A DNA stretch of 64,000 bases, taken from Botrytis cinerea B05.10. Lineage: Eukaryota > Ascomycota > Leotiomycetes > Helotiales > Sclerotiniaceae. Shown in pieces: positions 1-9,878 of the stretch. Position numbers and translations under genes: made by a program. The stretch spans positions 2,480,001-2,544,000 of the forward strand of contig NC_037312.1 of the NCBI RefSeq assembly GCF_000143535.2, given 5' to 3'. The first letter of the stretch is position 1, and each line of letters begins with the position of its first letter. The notes under the pieces are model-generated. The model ran no database searches. It was given only the letters and a program-made list of their open reading frames with translations, and was not told where the DNA came from.

Positions 1-1325
1 GGGCAGAAAAGCAAGATGAAGCAATTCATATATCTATAGGTATATCAATATAAAGAGAAATTCAAATTTAAATCCAACCTCTGTTTTTACTCATCCAAAA
101 TTCTGTCTCCTTCGTATCCTTCACCAGCTATTTTTCTCTTAAGTCCAGTTCTTACTCTGCCCTTCCCCTTCTAGAACAAATCCAAAATAAAGGAAAATTC
201 CCACCGACGCCATGATCTAGAGATCTAGATCTAACCCATAACTTCCAGTGCCAAAGCCAAGGTCCAAGAGCCTTGCACCCTTCGGTAGTGCCCGCAAGCC
301 GGGCCGTCAGTGCACTGGCTGCCCCAACTTCTTTTGGAAACGCATAATTCCCAAACTATTGCCAAGCAAGGGATCGGAATTTGAAACAACGGGGTTTTCT
401 TGGCTGGCACAGTGATAATACACACTGACTGTATATTTGATGGCGACAATAGGTGGGTATCGAGATGAGGATAAGTATAAAGGTAGACTCTGGACCCTGG
501 CAGAGCAAAAATCGACAGGTGGACACACAAATGGAGACGTGGACTTGGGCGGAGAATTTCGAGCCGGTTGGGGGATCGGCGGGTGGGGTAGATATGGTGA
601 AGCGAGGGTAAGATGTTGGTTTCGATGATCTATTTTATCCACTTTCAGTTTCTGTTTGGGACCCTCGAGACTTGCAGGGAAGAGTGCGTATATCTTCGAG
701 AGCTCCGTAGAAAGCTTTTCACATGTGAGTATTTTGAACAATGGCATGAAATATCTCATCATGATAAATCGAGAAGTCAATGTCGAATTGCTATTTCTCG
801 TTGGGAGTGTGGGGGTTCTCATCTAAACGTTTCGAGGATAACAAGATATTCATTGTTTAGATTTAGATTGGATATTGCTTAGAGTTCTTCCCAGTCTGAA
901 AAGCTATATATTTGAGCAGTTCTTTTTTCGATAGGCTCTACCTAGTATTTGGAGCGCAACAAACCAGCTCGTAGAGTATAATGGCAAGACAAGGGCGATA
1001 ATTTAATGGTAGACTTCTCTGAATAACCACTCTGCAGCGTCATCATACATTTTCCTTCCTCTTGCAATTAGCTTTTCTTTCTTTGCTTTGTCTCTTTCCA
1101 AGCGCCCCCCAAAACTCTCGAATCCTAGATCAAAAGTTAGTATCTCAATTTCTAAATTCAGAGTACCTGATATCTCCTAGTCTAGACTAACAGATTGGAT
1201 GAACGTCTTCGAATCCCAAGAGCATTTCAATAGTCGAAATGAATTCAACATTTCAATCTTCGGGATGTTCAAACTGGATCCAGAAATTTAAAGTCTCTCG
1301 TCACCGAACTGCAGTTCAAACTACT
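1..1325. other. No recognisable gene (1.3 kb)
   Basis: Several open frames up to 171 codons occur on both strands here, but they are low in complexity, overlap one another and match no family I know. The stretch lies 3' of the minus-strand hydrolase that ends at 1326, so it probably holds that gene's 3' UTR and sequence belonging to a neighbour outside the window. Confidence 0.5.
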
Positions 1326-2291
1326 TTAAAGCCCGGCTACTCCATCCTTATACGCAAGGGATCGATAAAAGAGAAGTCTGCTCAACATACCATGCTCAAC
1401 ACCCATAACCTTCTCCCACCTAACCCCATCCCTTTCCCAAACTGTCTCGCCCTCCACCCTATCCTTCCCCACAAGCCTCTCCGCCATAAACTCGGCATCA
1501 TACCACAAAAGATCCAACTCACACCCCACCATAAAAATCTTCTCCGGCAACATCTCTCTATCCGCATACATAACACTGAGTCTCGGGTCACACAAATCCG
1601 TTCCAGGATTTATATACGCATAGTTGAATAGTGGCATCAAATTTTCCAACATATCTTTAGTCGCATAAGAAGGTCTCGCTGCAATCGAGACTGATTGCGG
1701 CGTCACAAATCCAGGAACGGGGTAGAATGCACATACGCCATGAATTCTGCCTTGGAGGGAAGAAGCTTGTGGAACTGCGAGGGAATAACAGCCGCCAGCG
1801 CTGAAACCACCAATAGCTACTTTAGAACGATCGAATGGGAGAGATTCGTCTTCGAGGATAGAATTCACGACATCGGTTAATTGGTCAACTGGTTGAGGAA
1901 AAGTTGATCCGGGAGCCTTGGGGTAGTCAAGGGAGATGACTAGGATATTGTGTTTAGAGGAGAAATAAGAACAGAATTCATCGTCGATGGCAGGGACACA
2001 AAAGACGAATCCGCCACCGTGGATGTCAAGGTAGACGGGAAGCGGCGGGTCGCCGGATTTGTAGGTGGGGGGGACGAAGATCCTATGGGTGAGTGAGGAG
2101 TGGATGGGATAGGTTTTAGTGAATGTAGGGAGGGTTGCTCGACCGACTACATAGGGGGACATGAATATCGGGATGAAGACCTTGCTAAAGGCTTTGATGA
2201 AGTGTATCCTGAGCCAAATGGTTACGCGTTTCCATATCGGCAGTTTTGGGTGATAGATCGGCCCTTGGGGAAGCGGAGGTGGTAGAGCCAT
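1326..2291 (-). CDS. Alpha/beta hydrolase fold-3 (HSL/GDXG-type) esterase
   Basis: Intronless, 321 aa. The fold-3 signature is complete: the oxyanion-hole motif HGGGF at residues 91-95, the nucleophile elbow GFSAGG at 162-167 (Ser164), an acidic candidate at Asp260 (CELD) or Asp265, and the catalytic His300 in the GVEHGM context. These are hallmarks of the hormone-sensitive-lipase family of carboxylesterases and lipases, which hydrolyse short to medium acyl esters. A hydrophobic stretch around residues 20-45 (basic and aromatic, WKRVTIWLRI...) could be a membrane anchor, so a cytosolic or ER-facing enzyme is more likely than a secreted one. The first ATG is used; it lies in the short context upstream of 2291. 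The substrate cannot be told from sequence. It faces the relic island at 2.9-4.8 kb. The family call is firm, the physiological role unknown. Confidence 0.88.
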   Translation of the reverse strand: MALPPPLPQGPIYHPKLPIWKRVTIWLRIHFIKAFSKVFIPIFMSPYVVGRATLPTFTKTYPIHSSLTHRIFVPPTYKSGDPPLPVYLDIHGGGFVFCVPAIDDEFCSYFSSKHNILVISLDYPKAPGSTFPQPVDQLTDVVNSILEDESLPFDRSKVAIGGFSAGGCYSLAVPQASSLQGRIHGVCAFYPVPGFVTPQSVSIAARPSYATKDMLENLMPLFNYAYINPGTDLCDPRLSVMYADREMLPEKIFMVGCELDLLWYDAEFMAERLVGKDRVEGETVWERDGVRWEKVMGVEHGMLSRLLFYRSLAYKDGVAGL

Positions 2292-2919
2292 CGTTGCCCT
2301 GATAATTGAGCTTTGATTTGGTCAGTATCTAGAGTTGTAAATACAAGACAAGTATAGCTTAGAGGTGCTCTCACAGTTCTACGAATTCAAATATTGTATG
2401 ACGTGTAAGGTATATGCATCAAAACGGGTCTCTGTGGACGGCTCGATGTGGACGGGAATTATATCCATACAAATCTGTTAAAAACACTTCTTTTTACATG
2501 TCAGGTTACACTTCGGCTAGCAAATCCTGCTTGAATACGAAGAAACTTCACATTCTTGTTATCCAAAGACTCCTAGACAACTCTATTTTAACTTGAAATA
2601 AAATACTGACCAATTGGTTAATGATTCAACTTTGAAAAAGATATGACTTTGATGTGCGTACCTACAATTCCGTCTACACCAAGAAATGTTAGAACGTGTA
2701 CAGGTTCGTACCAATGACTGTCAAGGTGAAACAAAAAGTGACAAAAACTTTTTTTTTATAGTATGGATTGCTAGCTTTTTAATATAAATTGTTAATTTTA
2801 GATATAGAGTACTAATTTCAATTATTTAATCGTATAATTGCAAAATCGTACAATCGCATAATCTAAGGGTTAGGATCTCCGAAGAAAATGGGTTGCTAAA
2901 GGCTGACATTACCCTGGCT
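2292..2919. other. AT-rich intergenic stretch, hydrolase promoter side
   Basis: This holds the upstream region of the minus-strand hydrolase, then a strongly AT-rich patch at about 2740-2870. A single telomere-like unit, AAGGGTTAGG, sits at about 2867-2876. No open frame looks coding. The AT-rich patch borders the ferric reductase relic and may mark the edge of an old insertion. Confidence 0.45.
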
Positions 2920-3808
2920 AAGTCTCGTCAGGTTCGCGCCGGCAATACGTCTTCTTGCGAGTTCCTTCTACATCGGCACTCTCAATCAATGAACCACATC
3001 CCCTTTTTATAGCATTATAGGATCAGGACAGGGAAAACAAGACCAGGAATATCACTGCCCTCATTCAACGGCGAAAGGGATTCACTCGGCTCCTCCAGGC
3101 GCAACCCACGGCGGTGAGAGTCTTCCTTGAAGGCCCATATAGGGAGTCACCCTTGGCCGAGGATTATGGCAATGCTATCTTCTTTGCATCGGGGATTGGC
3201 ATTGCGGCTCATTTAGGATATATTAAGCAACTGCTCGACGCCCGAGAGCAAGGGCCCACTAGGACTCAGGCGGTAAGTCTCCTGTGAGAGGTCGACGAAA
3301 TTGAGCCGTGGGACGCGGCTATCAAGATGGCGCATAAGCTGCTCGATAAGCATGCAGACCGATGCGACAGGGAGACGCCTGATTGGAAAAACGCAAGGAA
3401 CCGATTTGTGAGCTACCTTTGACCGGTGCCATAGCACACACAACTCACCCTTGCGGGCTAGGTCTTTCAATACACCATGTTTGCTCGACACCACGGGCTT
3501 GACTGGCCTGAGAAATCCAGCGAATCAATGAGAGGTCGTCAACGCTGGAAATTTGGGGCTTTGAACGCCGCTAGTACTCACGCGGGAACTGGCCAACGTA
3601 GAAGTTCAGGGCCAGCGTCTCACACGTACTTTGATCTCTGGTAGTTAGTTCTGTGATCGGACCAGAGAGATGCTAATTGGGCATAATCTGCGCCAATCGT
3701 GAGATGACTGATATAATCCAGTCAGCTTATGCGAGCAAGCTTGAGGTGGAGGAAGGTGGGAGAGAGGAGGTCATATTGCACACCTATGATTTCCATCCCG
3801 ATGGTTAG
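2920..3808 (+). pseudogene. Ferric reductase (FRE/NOX-type) relic, C-terminal FAD- and NADP-binding part
   Basis: Reading across frames gives an unmistakable but broken ferric reductase tail. A QYVFLRVP segment (about 2940-2965) resembles the family's GQYVYLxxP start of the FAD domain. It is followed by PHPLFIAL and a TAG where the family has Trp (HPF...W), then by IQRRKGFT (about 3064-3090), EGPYRES (about 3129-3150) and the NADP-binding FASGIGIAAHLGYI (about 3184-3225). A TGA follows QAVSLL at about 3284, the frame then resumes with EVDEIEPWDAA. The last recognisable block (EMTDIIQSAYASKLEV ... YDFHPDG, stop at 3806-3808) matches the family's extreme C-terminus. The N-terminal membrane haem domain is absent. 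With at least two in-frame stops and more than one frame change, it cannot make the enzyme. Limits are approximate. Confidence 0.75.
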
Positions 3809-3925
3809 CTTATAGGTTGATGGCTTCCGCATGTGATGTCTGCATTGAATTGCGTTCAAGTTCCTCAGAGATGGCTTACATACGACAGCGAAGTTGAGAA
3901 TGGCTTGTAGTGATATAAACGTGAG

Positions 3926-4815
3926 TTAATCAGACAATTTGAAAATATCTAGGGGAATAACCTCATCACAATCCTTTATAAGGACATAATCACATACAGA
4001 CTTCACATTTAACGCTGGCTCCTCCTTGCTGATCCAAAAACTTGCTCCATCCACGCTCCGGGCAGCATGGCAAAAGTCTGCGGCTATCGATTTGGCGCCA
4101 GGAATCCGTAGCTTTGTGCCAACGATCAACACCAGCACCGGGCATATTCTCAAACCATGCTTAGCAGCTTCTAGAATCTCTTTATCATCCGGGTGAGGCT
4201 CGCCGTATAAAAGTACGTTGGGTCTTAGCCTGCCAATGGTCAATGATCGCTCGGGTCTGGCTTCTTTGCAAGCACCTTTGACAGTATGGCAAATCGGAAC
4301 CTTAAAATAAATATGGCTTGTAGTCACAAACCCAGTTGCATATCCCACATCGGGCTTGATCAACTCGACCATGGAGGCGTATCGTCTTGGCGTCGAGATC
4401 AGGTAACAGGCGCTCAACGCAATCAATATTCTGTGTATAGTGCCAAAAATGAGGGCGAGTCCGCCCAAGCTCGTCCATAACCTTGTGGAAATGTGAAGAC
4501 TCGGTCAAATCCGAATGCAGGCGTTCACACATGCCACGGAACGTGGGGTGGAAGCTGATCATTTCTCCAGAAGGGGAGTAGAGAGAGCGGTCGAACGAGG
4601 TCTGTTTGGATTTTTGCATATCCGCAAAGGTAGGAACTAGATAACTCAATCAGCATCGATGAAGGGACTTATAAACGAGCTTCAACTCACAGTCTGCACT
4701 GGCAGAGATGCCGGCCACGCTAATGACGACAATCTTTTTACTCGATCGCACGAGCTCCCTTAATCGGCTAAAGCCATCCATAGGTTCGCGGATGGCCTGA
4801 AGCGATCCTCTCATT
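3926..4815 (-). pseudogene. Sirtuin (Sir2 family NAD-dependent deacylase) pseudogene
   Basis: Translated on the minus strand from an ATG at 4815. Exon 1 (4815-4691) contains KIVVISVAGISASAD, a damaged copy of the NAD-binding GAGIS...GIPDFR motif: GAG has become VAG, the later Gly is Asp, and PDFR reads PTFA. A 54 bp intron (4690-4637) with proper GT-AG ends is still present. Exon 2 runs through the catalytic TQNID and LHG (H of the active site) and one zinc CxxC (CGIC). An in-frame TAA then follows KPYLF at about 4302, inside the zinc module. The second CxxC (CQRC) is readable directly after it in the same frame. About 10 bases later the frame shifts into the continuation, which carries LYGEPHPDD and VGTKL and ends at 3926. 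Stop, frameshift and lost NAD residues together mark a decayed gene. Confidence 0.8.
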
Positions 4816-5078
4816 TTTCGGGCTCTCTTTCTGATTCAGTGCTTCTCGTTGATTGGTCCCTGAATGGAAGCCTTCCGTCTAACTATTCAGCTGATATGGA
4901 GTGGCTTGTCAGGTGATTTGGAGCTCAAACGGATCAGCTGTAGCACAAAGCAGTGATTCAGATGGTGCTTTAGCAGTCGCGTAGAATAGAATGGAAGAAC
5001 GAAAGTAATGGAATACATTACACATGGCAGAAGGTACAGCTTTGCTATACTCTGTGTGGTGTAAAATTCATTAGGCTC

Positions 5079-5108
5079 TAAAACCGCTGCGCCAGCAGCG
5101 GGGTTTTA
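5079..5108. repeat. Imperfect inverted repeat (hairpin)
   Basis: The left arm TAAAACCGCTGC and the right arm AGCAGCGGGGTTTTA are complementary with a two-base bulge around a three-base loop, GCC. It sits at the start of an AT-rich patch next to the sirtuin relic. It may be a terminator-like hairpin or the remains of a transposon end. Confidence 0.5.
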
Positions 5109-5520
5109 TACTAGAATAAGCCATATAACTTGAAAGTCATATAAAGTTATTCCAACAACCCTATATAGATACTAGCCCTTATATAACTATAATAAAAACC
5201 TCAAGTTTGGTTTGATACTAAAAGATTTATTTCAAATATTATTCTGAATTGAAAGAATAATATAATAGTGGTTAAAAATGAAATACGGAAATATACGAAA
5301 AACTTCGCCTTGGTTAGGGACAATTCTTGACCAAGTCAAGGTCCGTACTTTCTCCATGGCGAGCATGTCTTTTAGAAGGTCACTCAATGAGCAGATGTGA
5401 GATGGGGAAGGTCCATCGTCTCGCGCAAACGATTGAGGAGCAACTTCAACGAGGAGAGATCAATTCCAAGAAGCTCGAGCTCATGATGAGAAAGAATTGA
5501 GGCTTGAGTTCGCTAGTTGT

Positions 5521-5530
5521 ATCACGTGAT
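5521..5530. promoter_or_regulatory. ATCACGTGAT palindromic E-box
   Basis: An exact 10-base palindrome containing TCACGTGA, the preferred site of Cbf1-type bHLH factors. It is one of three exact copies in the window. No intact gene starts close by, so this copy may be a leftover or have no function. Confidence 0.35.
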
Positions 5531-7391
5531 ATGATTTGGCTGGCTGTATTTCGTCTTGATACTTGCAGCTTCAACTTTTCACTCCTTCGCTGCTGTTGCA
5601 ACGCAACCTTTATCATCATTCAGTCAGAGTAAGAACATTCGTGAGAGATTTGGGAATTTACTGAAACACAAAGATTTACTCAACATTCGATCCACACTTA
5701 AATAGCATTGACAGCAGCAAAGGAGTCGCCGAAATCCCGATCCAGGTATCTAGACCGCCGTCGCTCATTGTGGAAATGCGTACCAAGCATTTATATGGAC
5801 CCCTATTCCTCTTTGGAATACCAAGAACCTAAAGGGTACGAAGTATAAAATTAACCATACTGCTATGTCTTTGAATGCTTCTCACCCCCATTCCTGTCGA
5901 TATTACCTCGGGCTTGTAGTGCTTTAAACTACAGTAGTCACCTTGTTGTACTTCATTCATACTTTCAGAAACTTCGGTCATCAACGGGCGAAGACCTTTC
6001 TAAGACTATTCCCGCATCGAAGTAATATACAATTAACTTTTCGAATGAGATGCATGGTGTTCCAAGAAAAAGACTTACGATGTTTCTGGAAGCACTTCGC
6101 TTCACATGAATTCCATGTGTAATTTCGACCTAGGCTTGGCCTCATGATCCGAGAGTAACCAGGGGTTAAGCCTTTCTCGATTATATACACGCAATACAGT
6201 CCTCCTCCGTCTGTCAGTTATACGCTGTCAAGTGAGTGGTCGTATTCGGAGATCAGATCCCGGGTGTTCAATGCTTCTCTCCCGTTAAAACAAGTATACG
6301 CGGAATAATCGGCCTTCGAGAATCCAAAGAACGTCGACACTTCCATCGTTGTACAGACTCTGCTTGGTGTACAGACTCTCCTTGGTGATTTATCTGAAGC
6401 AATAGCTGCGCCATTATAGGTCACGATGCTTACCTTTTCTGCGCAATCGGTAATTATTCCATCTTGGCAACTTGCCATGTTTCCCCCACTCAAGGTCCGA
6501 CAACAATACATGTGTGGCGGTACATGTGCTGCGGTACCAGTAGTACTGTACAGTACGCGTCCGGTACCGATCGGAGAATTTCTATCTGCATATCTGGGGA
6601 ACATATACGACAAACAATTTATTGTCGGTATATTCCATTGAAATTTATTATAGTTTCACTGGTTTATGGCCCATATTTTAGTCTTTTTTTTTGGTGAAGT
6701 TTACGTCGACTGTTCTAGTGCTATTTCGTTACCATCTTGTATCTTCTAGATTTCTGTATTCATGTTGTTCTAAAGAGGACGGTGATCTAGCAATCACATT
6801 TTCATTTTCCTTCAAAAGAGGTCAAGTGATCTTCACACATGTACACTGACGTGTTGAAATTCTATTTAGGCAATTTGTCGAAGAAAATACTCGTACTCAG
6901 GGTCGTTTGTCTCCAATACCAATGCCTATATCATTGGTGCGCAAGATATCCCTCCATCCAGTCTGGAGATGAATCCTCTCACATATCTTGGCGGGCATTT
7001 GGATTTTTCCATCATACAAGAGGTTCCCGCTACCACATAGTGCCGAACATACACCTTGGCACAAACTTGGCACTCTAGATTGGGCGTTTGATCCGATATA
7101 GTTGGCGCCTGTGGCATGCAGGCATAAGACGCCGGTGATGTTGTCTTCCTTATACGCTCCAGGAACCACCGGCGAGTAATTCAATGCCAATATTTACAGG
7201 GATGCCAAGCACCGTTGAAGTATAGGCTTACTGTGCCCTGGCTGTTAGATTCCTAATTCATTAAAGTCCGGCATACAGACGGTCCTGCATTTCAACATGG
7301 AAGATTAACGGTAAATATTATCCACCAGGCATCGTGAGTTTCTTGGTGCTATAGTATGCTGGATTGGGAGAGCTCCATCTGATCTGTAAAT

Positions 7392-7420
7392 GCGGGGCAG
7401 AAGGATCAACAATATATAAA
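7392..7420 (+). promoter_or_regulatory. Pectin lyase core promoter: CreA-type site and TATA box
   Basis: GCGGGG at 7392-7397 fits the CreA/Cre1 carbon-repression consensus SYGGRG. TATATAAA at 7413-7420 is a good TATA box 99-106 bp before the pectin lyase ATG. Closely spaced CreA and TATA elements would suit glucose repression of a pectinase. The consensus is short, so the CreA site is only suggestive. Confidence 0.45.
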
Positions 7421-7518
7421 GGGATGTCCCTTCGAATAACAAAATCTAAATACAAAACATTTCAACCAATTCCAAGATTGTCAAGTGAACATTCCATAAT
7501 ATCACTCTCAGCGCAATC

Positions 7519-8842
7519 ATGCATTCTCTCTTGTTTTGGCTTACAGCCGCGCTGCTGCCTTTCGCTCATGGCGCAGGTGTTACCGGATCAGCTTCAGGTG
7601 CTGCTCACGGAGTTAGTATTCATTGGTGTACTGCTCCTTTTTTGCATACTAACTTCGTTTAGGTAACTGGTGGTGGAAGTGCTAGCCCTGTCACACCTTC
7701 TACAACCGCCGAGTGAGTCAAAGTGTACACTTGACGTAGGAGCGTCAACTGATTTACTTTCTTAGATTGATCTCTTACCTTACGGATTCATCGCCACGAG
7801 TCATCCTTATCACCAAGACATTTGATTTCCGAGGTACTTTGGGAACTACAACTGCAACTGGATGCGTACCAACTAGCAACACTTGTGGGTCTAGTGGACA
7901 AAATGCCATCAATGCAAATGGCTGGTGTGGATCTGCTCCCGCAACTACGGTCAAATACGATAATGCTGGTACCACGCCAATCCAGGTCAAGAGCAACAAG
8001 AGTATTGTTGGTGTAGGCAGCGCCGGTGTTATCATTGGTCGAGGATTCTATCTCTCTGGTGTTTCCAACATCATTATTCAAAATGTTCACATTACCAACC
8101 TTAACCCTTCATTGATTTGGGGTGGAGATGCTATTCAATTGGTAAGCTTTGCATCTTGAGGGGAAGGAGGTCAAAAAGCCTGCATGCTGATTATTATCTT
8201 TAGGTTGGCACAGACTTGATCTGGATCGATCATTGTAAATTCTCACTCATCGGTCGACAAATGCTTGTCACTGGATACAACGCAGCTGGCAGACTCACAA
8301 TCTCCAACAATGAATTTGACGGTCAAACTTCCTGGTCCGCCACCTGCAACGGCCAACACTATTGGACAATGCTCTTCTATGGTGCCGCAGACTACGTTAC
8401 TCTCGCAAACAACTACATTCACCACTGCTCTGGTAGAGCCCCCAAGGTCGGCGGAAGCTCCGGTGATGCTATCACCATGCACGCCGTCAACAACTACTTC
8501 TACAATGTCGCAGGCCATGATTTCGACATCGGTGTCGGCGCTGCAGTCTTGTTGGAGGGTAACTACTTCCAATCTGTCACAACTCCTATCACAGCTGCTT
8601 CTTCCTCAGCTGGAGGTTCCATCTTCACCACTGCTTCCGGAACCGAATCATCTTGTACCGCATACCTCGGCCGTGCTTGTGTCGCAAATGCACTTTCAAG
8701 CTCCGGAGCCATGGCAGGTTACGGTACCACCGCCTTCTTGGCCACCATCAAGACCAAGGAAAGTGGCTATGTTCCTGCTGCGATCGCTGCTTCCTCGGTC
8801 CCCGCTTATGTCGTGGCCCATGCCGGAATTGGCAAGCTCTAA
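7519..8842 (+). CDS. Secreted pectin lyase (polysaccharide lyase family 1)
   Basis: Exons 7519-7611, 7663-7712, 7766-8141 and 8204-8842 give 385 aa, about the length of Aspergillus PelA-type enzymes. All three introns are 51-62 bp with GT-AG ends; the first has a TACTAAC branch point. Residues 1-18 form a signal peptide. The PL1 beta-helix signatures follow: NKSIVGVG (125-132), WGGDAI (166-171), IWIDHCKF (179-186), IGRQ (189-192) and SGRAPKV (249-255), whose Arg251 aligns with the catalytic arginine of the family. The calcium-binding aspartates of pectate lyases are not evident, and the overall pattern matches pectin lyase (EC 4.2.2.10), which cleaves methylated homogalacturonan by beta-elimination without calcium. 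It is exported to attack plant cell walls. A TATA box and a possible CreA site lie just upstream. Confidence 0.95.
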
Positions 8843-9614
8843 AGAGAGAGCTTTTAAAACTTCTTGGTTCGTAGAGTTCATGCCTTTCGCTCTCTTTCAC
8901 TTTTGATTGGGGCTCAGTCCTGAATCTATAAATCATCTTGTACATACTATTGTTGAAGCTTCTGGCTGTACATATTCGAAGTTCTTTCTTGGACATAATT
9001 TTAGTTGTACATATCTAGAACTTTTATCTTAAACATGTTTTGTTACTATAACATCGTTGGTCGTGCGTGTTCAAAAGATTGCTTTCTTTCCCTCTTTACA
9101 GATGAAGGTGCTGTGCTAAAGTCCAATAATACTCTCAACTGTGCAATTAGTAAAAATCTACTTTTCACTTCTGCCTTCGCCCTTGTTAATTGCTCGCCCC
9201 AAGAGTTGTAAAGCTTCCAACTTGGTCAACTCTAAGTCGGTCTCGCTTATTCTTCGATAGGATGATCAGGCCGAGTATATGGGACGGTCTCACAAAGTCT
9301 GACCTGATTGAAAGGGCGCCTGGCCCACGAAGCCAACAGTTGGCATTCGCGCTTCGGGTCTGTAATACATGGAAGTTGATGGCGCGTTTTTTCCCCCAGA
9401 AACACAATATTAGAGTTCTAGGTGGTTGGTTTCTAACGAATGAAGAAGTAATGAATGAATGTATTGTTGTATTACTATATATACTGTTATAATTATATGA
9501 GAGAGTAGTATTGCGTCAAAATCATTCCCCTTTTCTCTCTCTCCCCTCATCTCTCTATCTGTTACTTCCATTACGCATCCAGGCTTCAGGTGTCTTGGTA
9601 CTCAGAATTCCATG
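8843..9614. other. Pectin lyase 3' region, no gene seen
   Basis: AT-rich sequence with TGTACAT-type elements shortly after the stop codon, fitting a fungal 3' UTR and polyadenylation region. Frames of up to 100 codons at 9186-9492 overlap on opposite strands and match nothing known. Confidence 0.45.
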
Positions 9615-9878
9615 CTAACAAACACTCATATCATCATCACTTCTTAACAACCGTGGTAGTCGAGACCTTGTTTGTGTGTGTCTTTCTCTCTCAATCCTCC
9701 TGTTGATTACAACATTTATTGGGTGTGCATTTTCGTCAAGCCATTTTGGGGGTTCCTTCAGAGTGATTGATTTTGCGAGATCGCTCATTCGCCTTTTGAG
9801 TACCTCTACTACAGCCGATGGTATCATTTTTCTAGCCGAAACATATTCTTGTTCGGGGAATTGAGATTCGCTGGCCAT
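9615..9878 (-). CDS. Possible small protein, 87 aa, unknown family
   Basis: A minus-strand frame of 87 codons with balanced, protein-like composition: an acidic/polar N-terminus (MASESQFPEQEYVS), an amphipathic stretch (AVVEVLKRRMSDLAKSI) and a basic tail. The ATG context, CCCCAAATGGCC, and the preceding C/A-rich leader look like a typical fungal 5' UTR, and a TATAATTA element lies about 75 bp upstream. There is no signal peptide, TM segment or recognised domain. A GT within the ...ACAAG|GTCTCG sequence could be a splice donor, in which case the C-terminus would differ. I do not know its function. Confidence 0.42.
   Translation of the reverse strand: MASESQFPEQEYVSARKMIPSAVVEVLKRRMSDLAKSITLKEPPKWLDENAHPINVVINRRIERERHTQTRSRLPRLLRSDDDMSVC

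Larger units (their letters stand above)
4816..7390. other. Relic-flanking AT-rich DNA, no intact gene
   Basis: From 5040 to 5300 the sequence is AT-rich and contains an inverted repeat (5079-5108). 5300-5530 has a short frame reading like a coiled coil (IEEQLQRGEINSKKLEL) that ends quickly and could be another gene fragment. Between 5.9 and 7.3 kb there are only scattered short frames. One minus-strand frame (7117-6926, 63 codons) has several cysteines but no signal peptide or recognised family. I do not call a gene here. Confidence 0.45.

Noticed and set aside
307..822. 171-codon minus-strand frame at the left edge
   Set aside because: Low-complexity, proline/serine-rich in parts, no family match, and other frames of similar length overlap it on the opposite strand.
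2915..2945. GGTTCGCGCC, possible tRNA B-box
   Set aside because: The sequence is explained better by the ferric reductase relic, and no cloverleaf can be folded.
6897..7190. Cys-containing minus-strand frames, possible secreted effector
   Set aside because: Two overlapping frames compete, neither has a signal peptide, and no splice pattern gives a convincing protein.
8265..8906. 213-codon plus-strand frame inside the pectin lyase
   Set aside because: It overlaps exon 4 in another frame; only the pectin lyase frame has family motifs.
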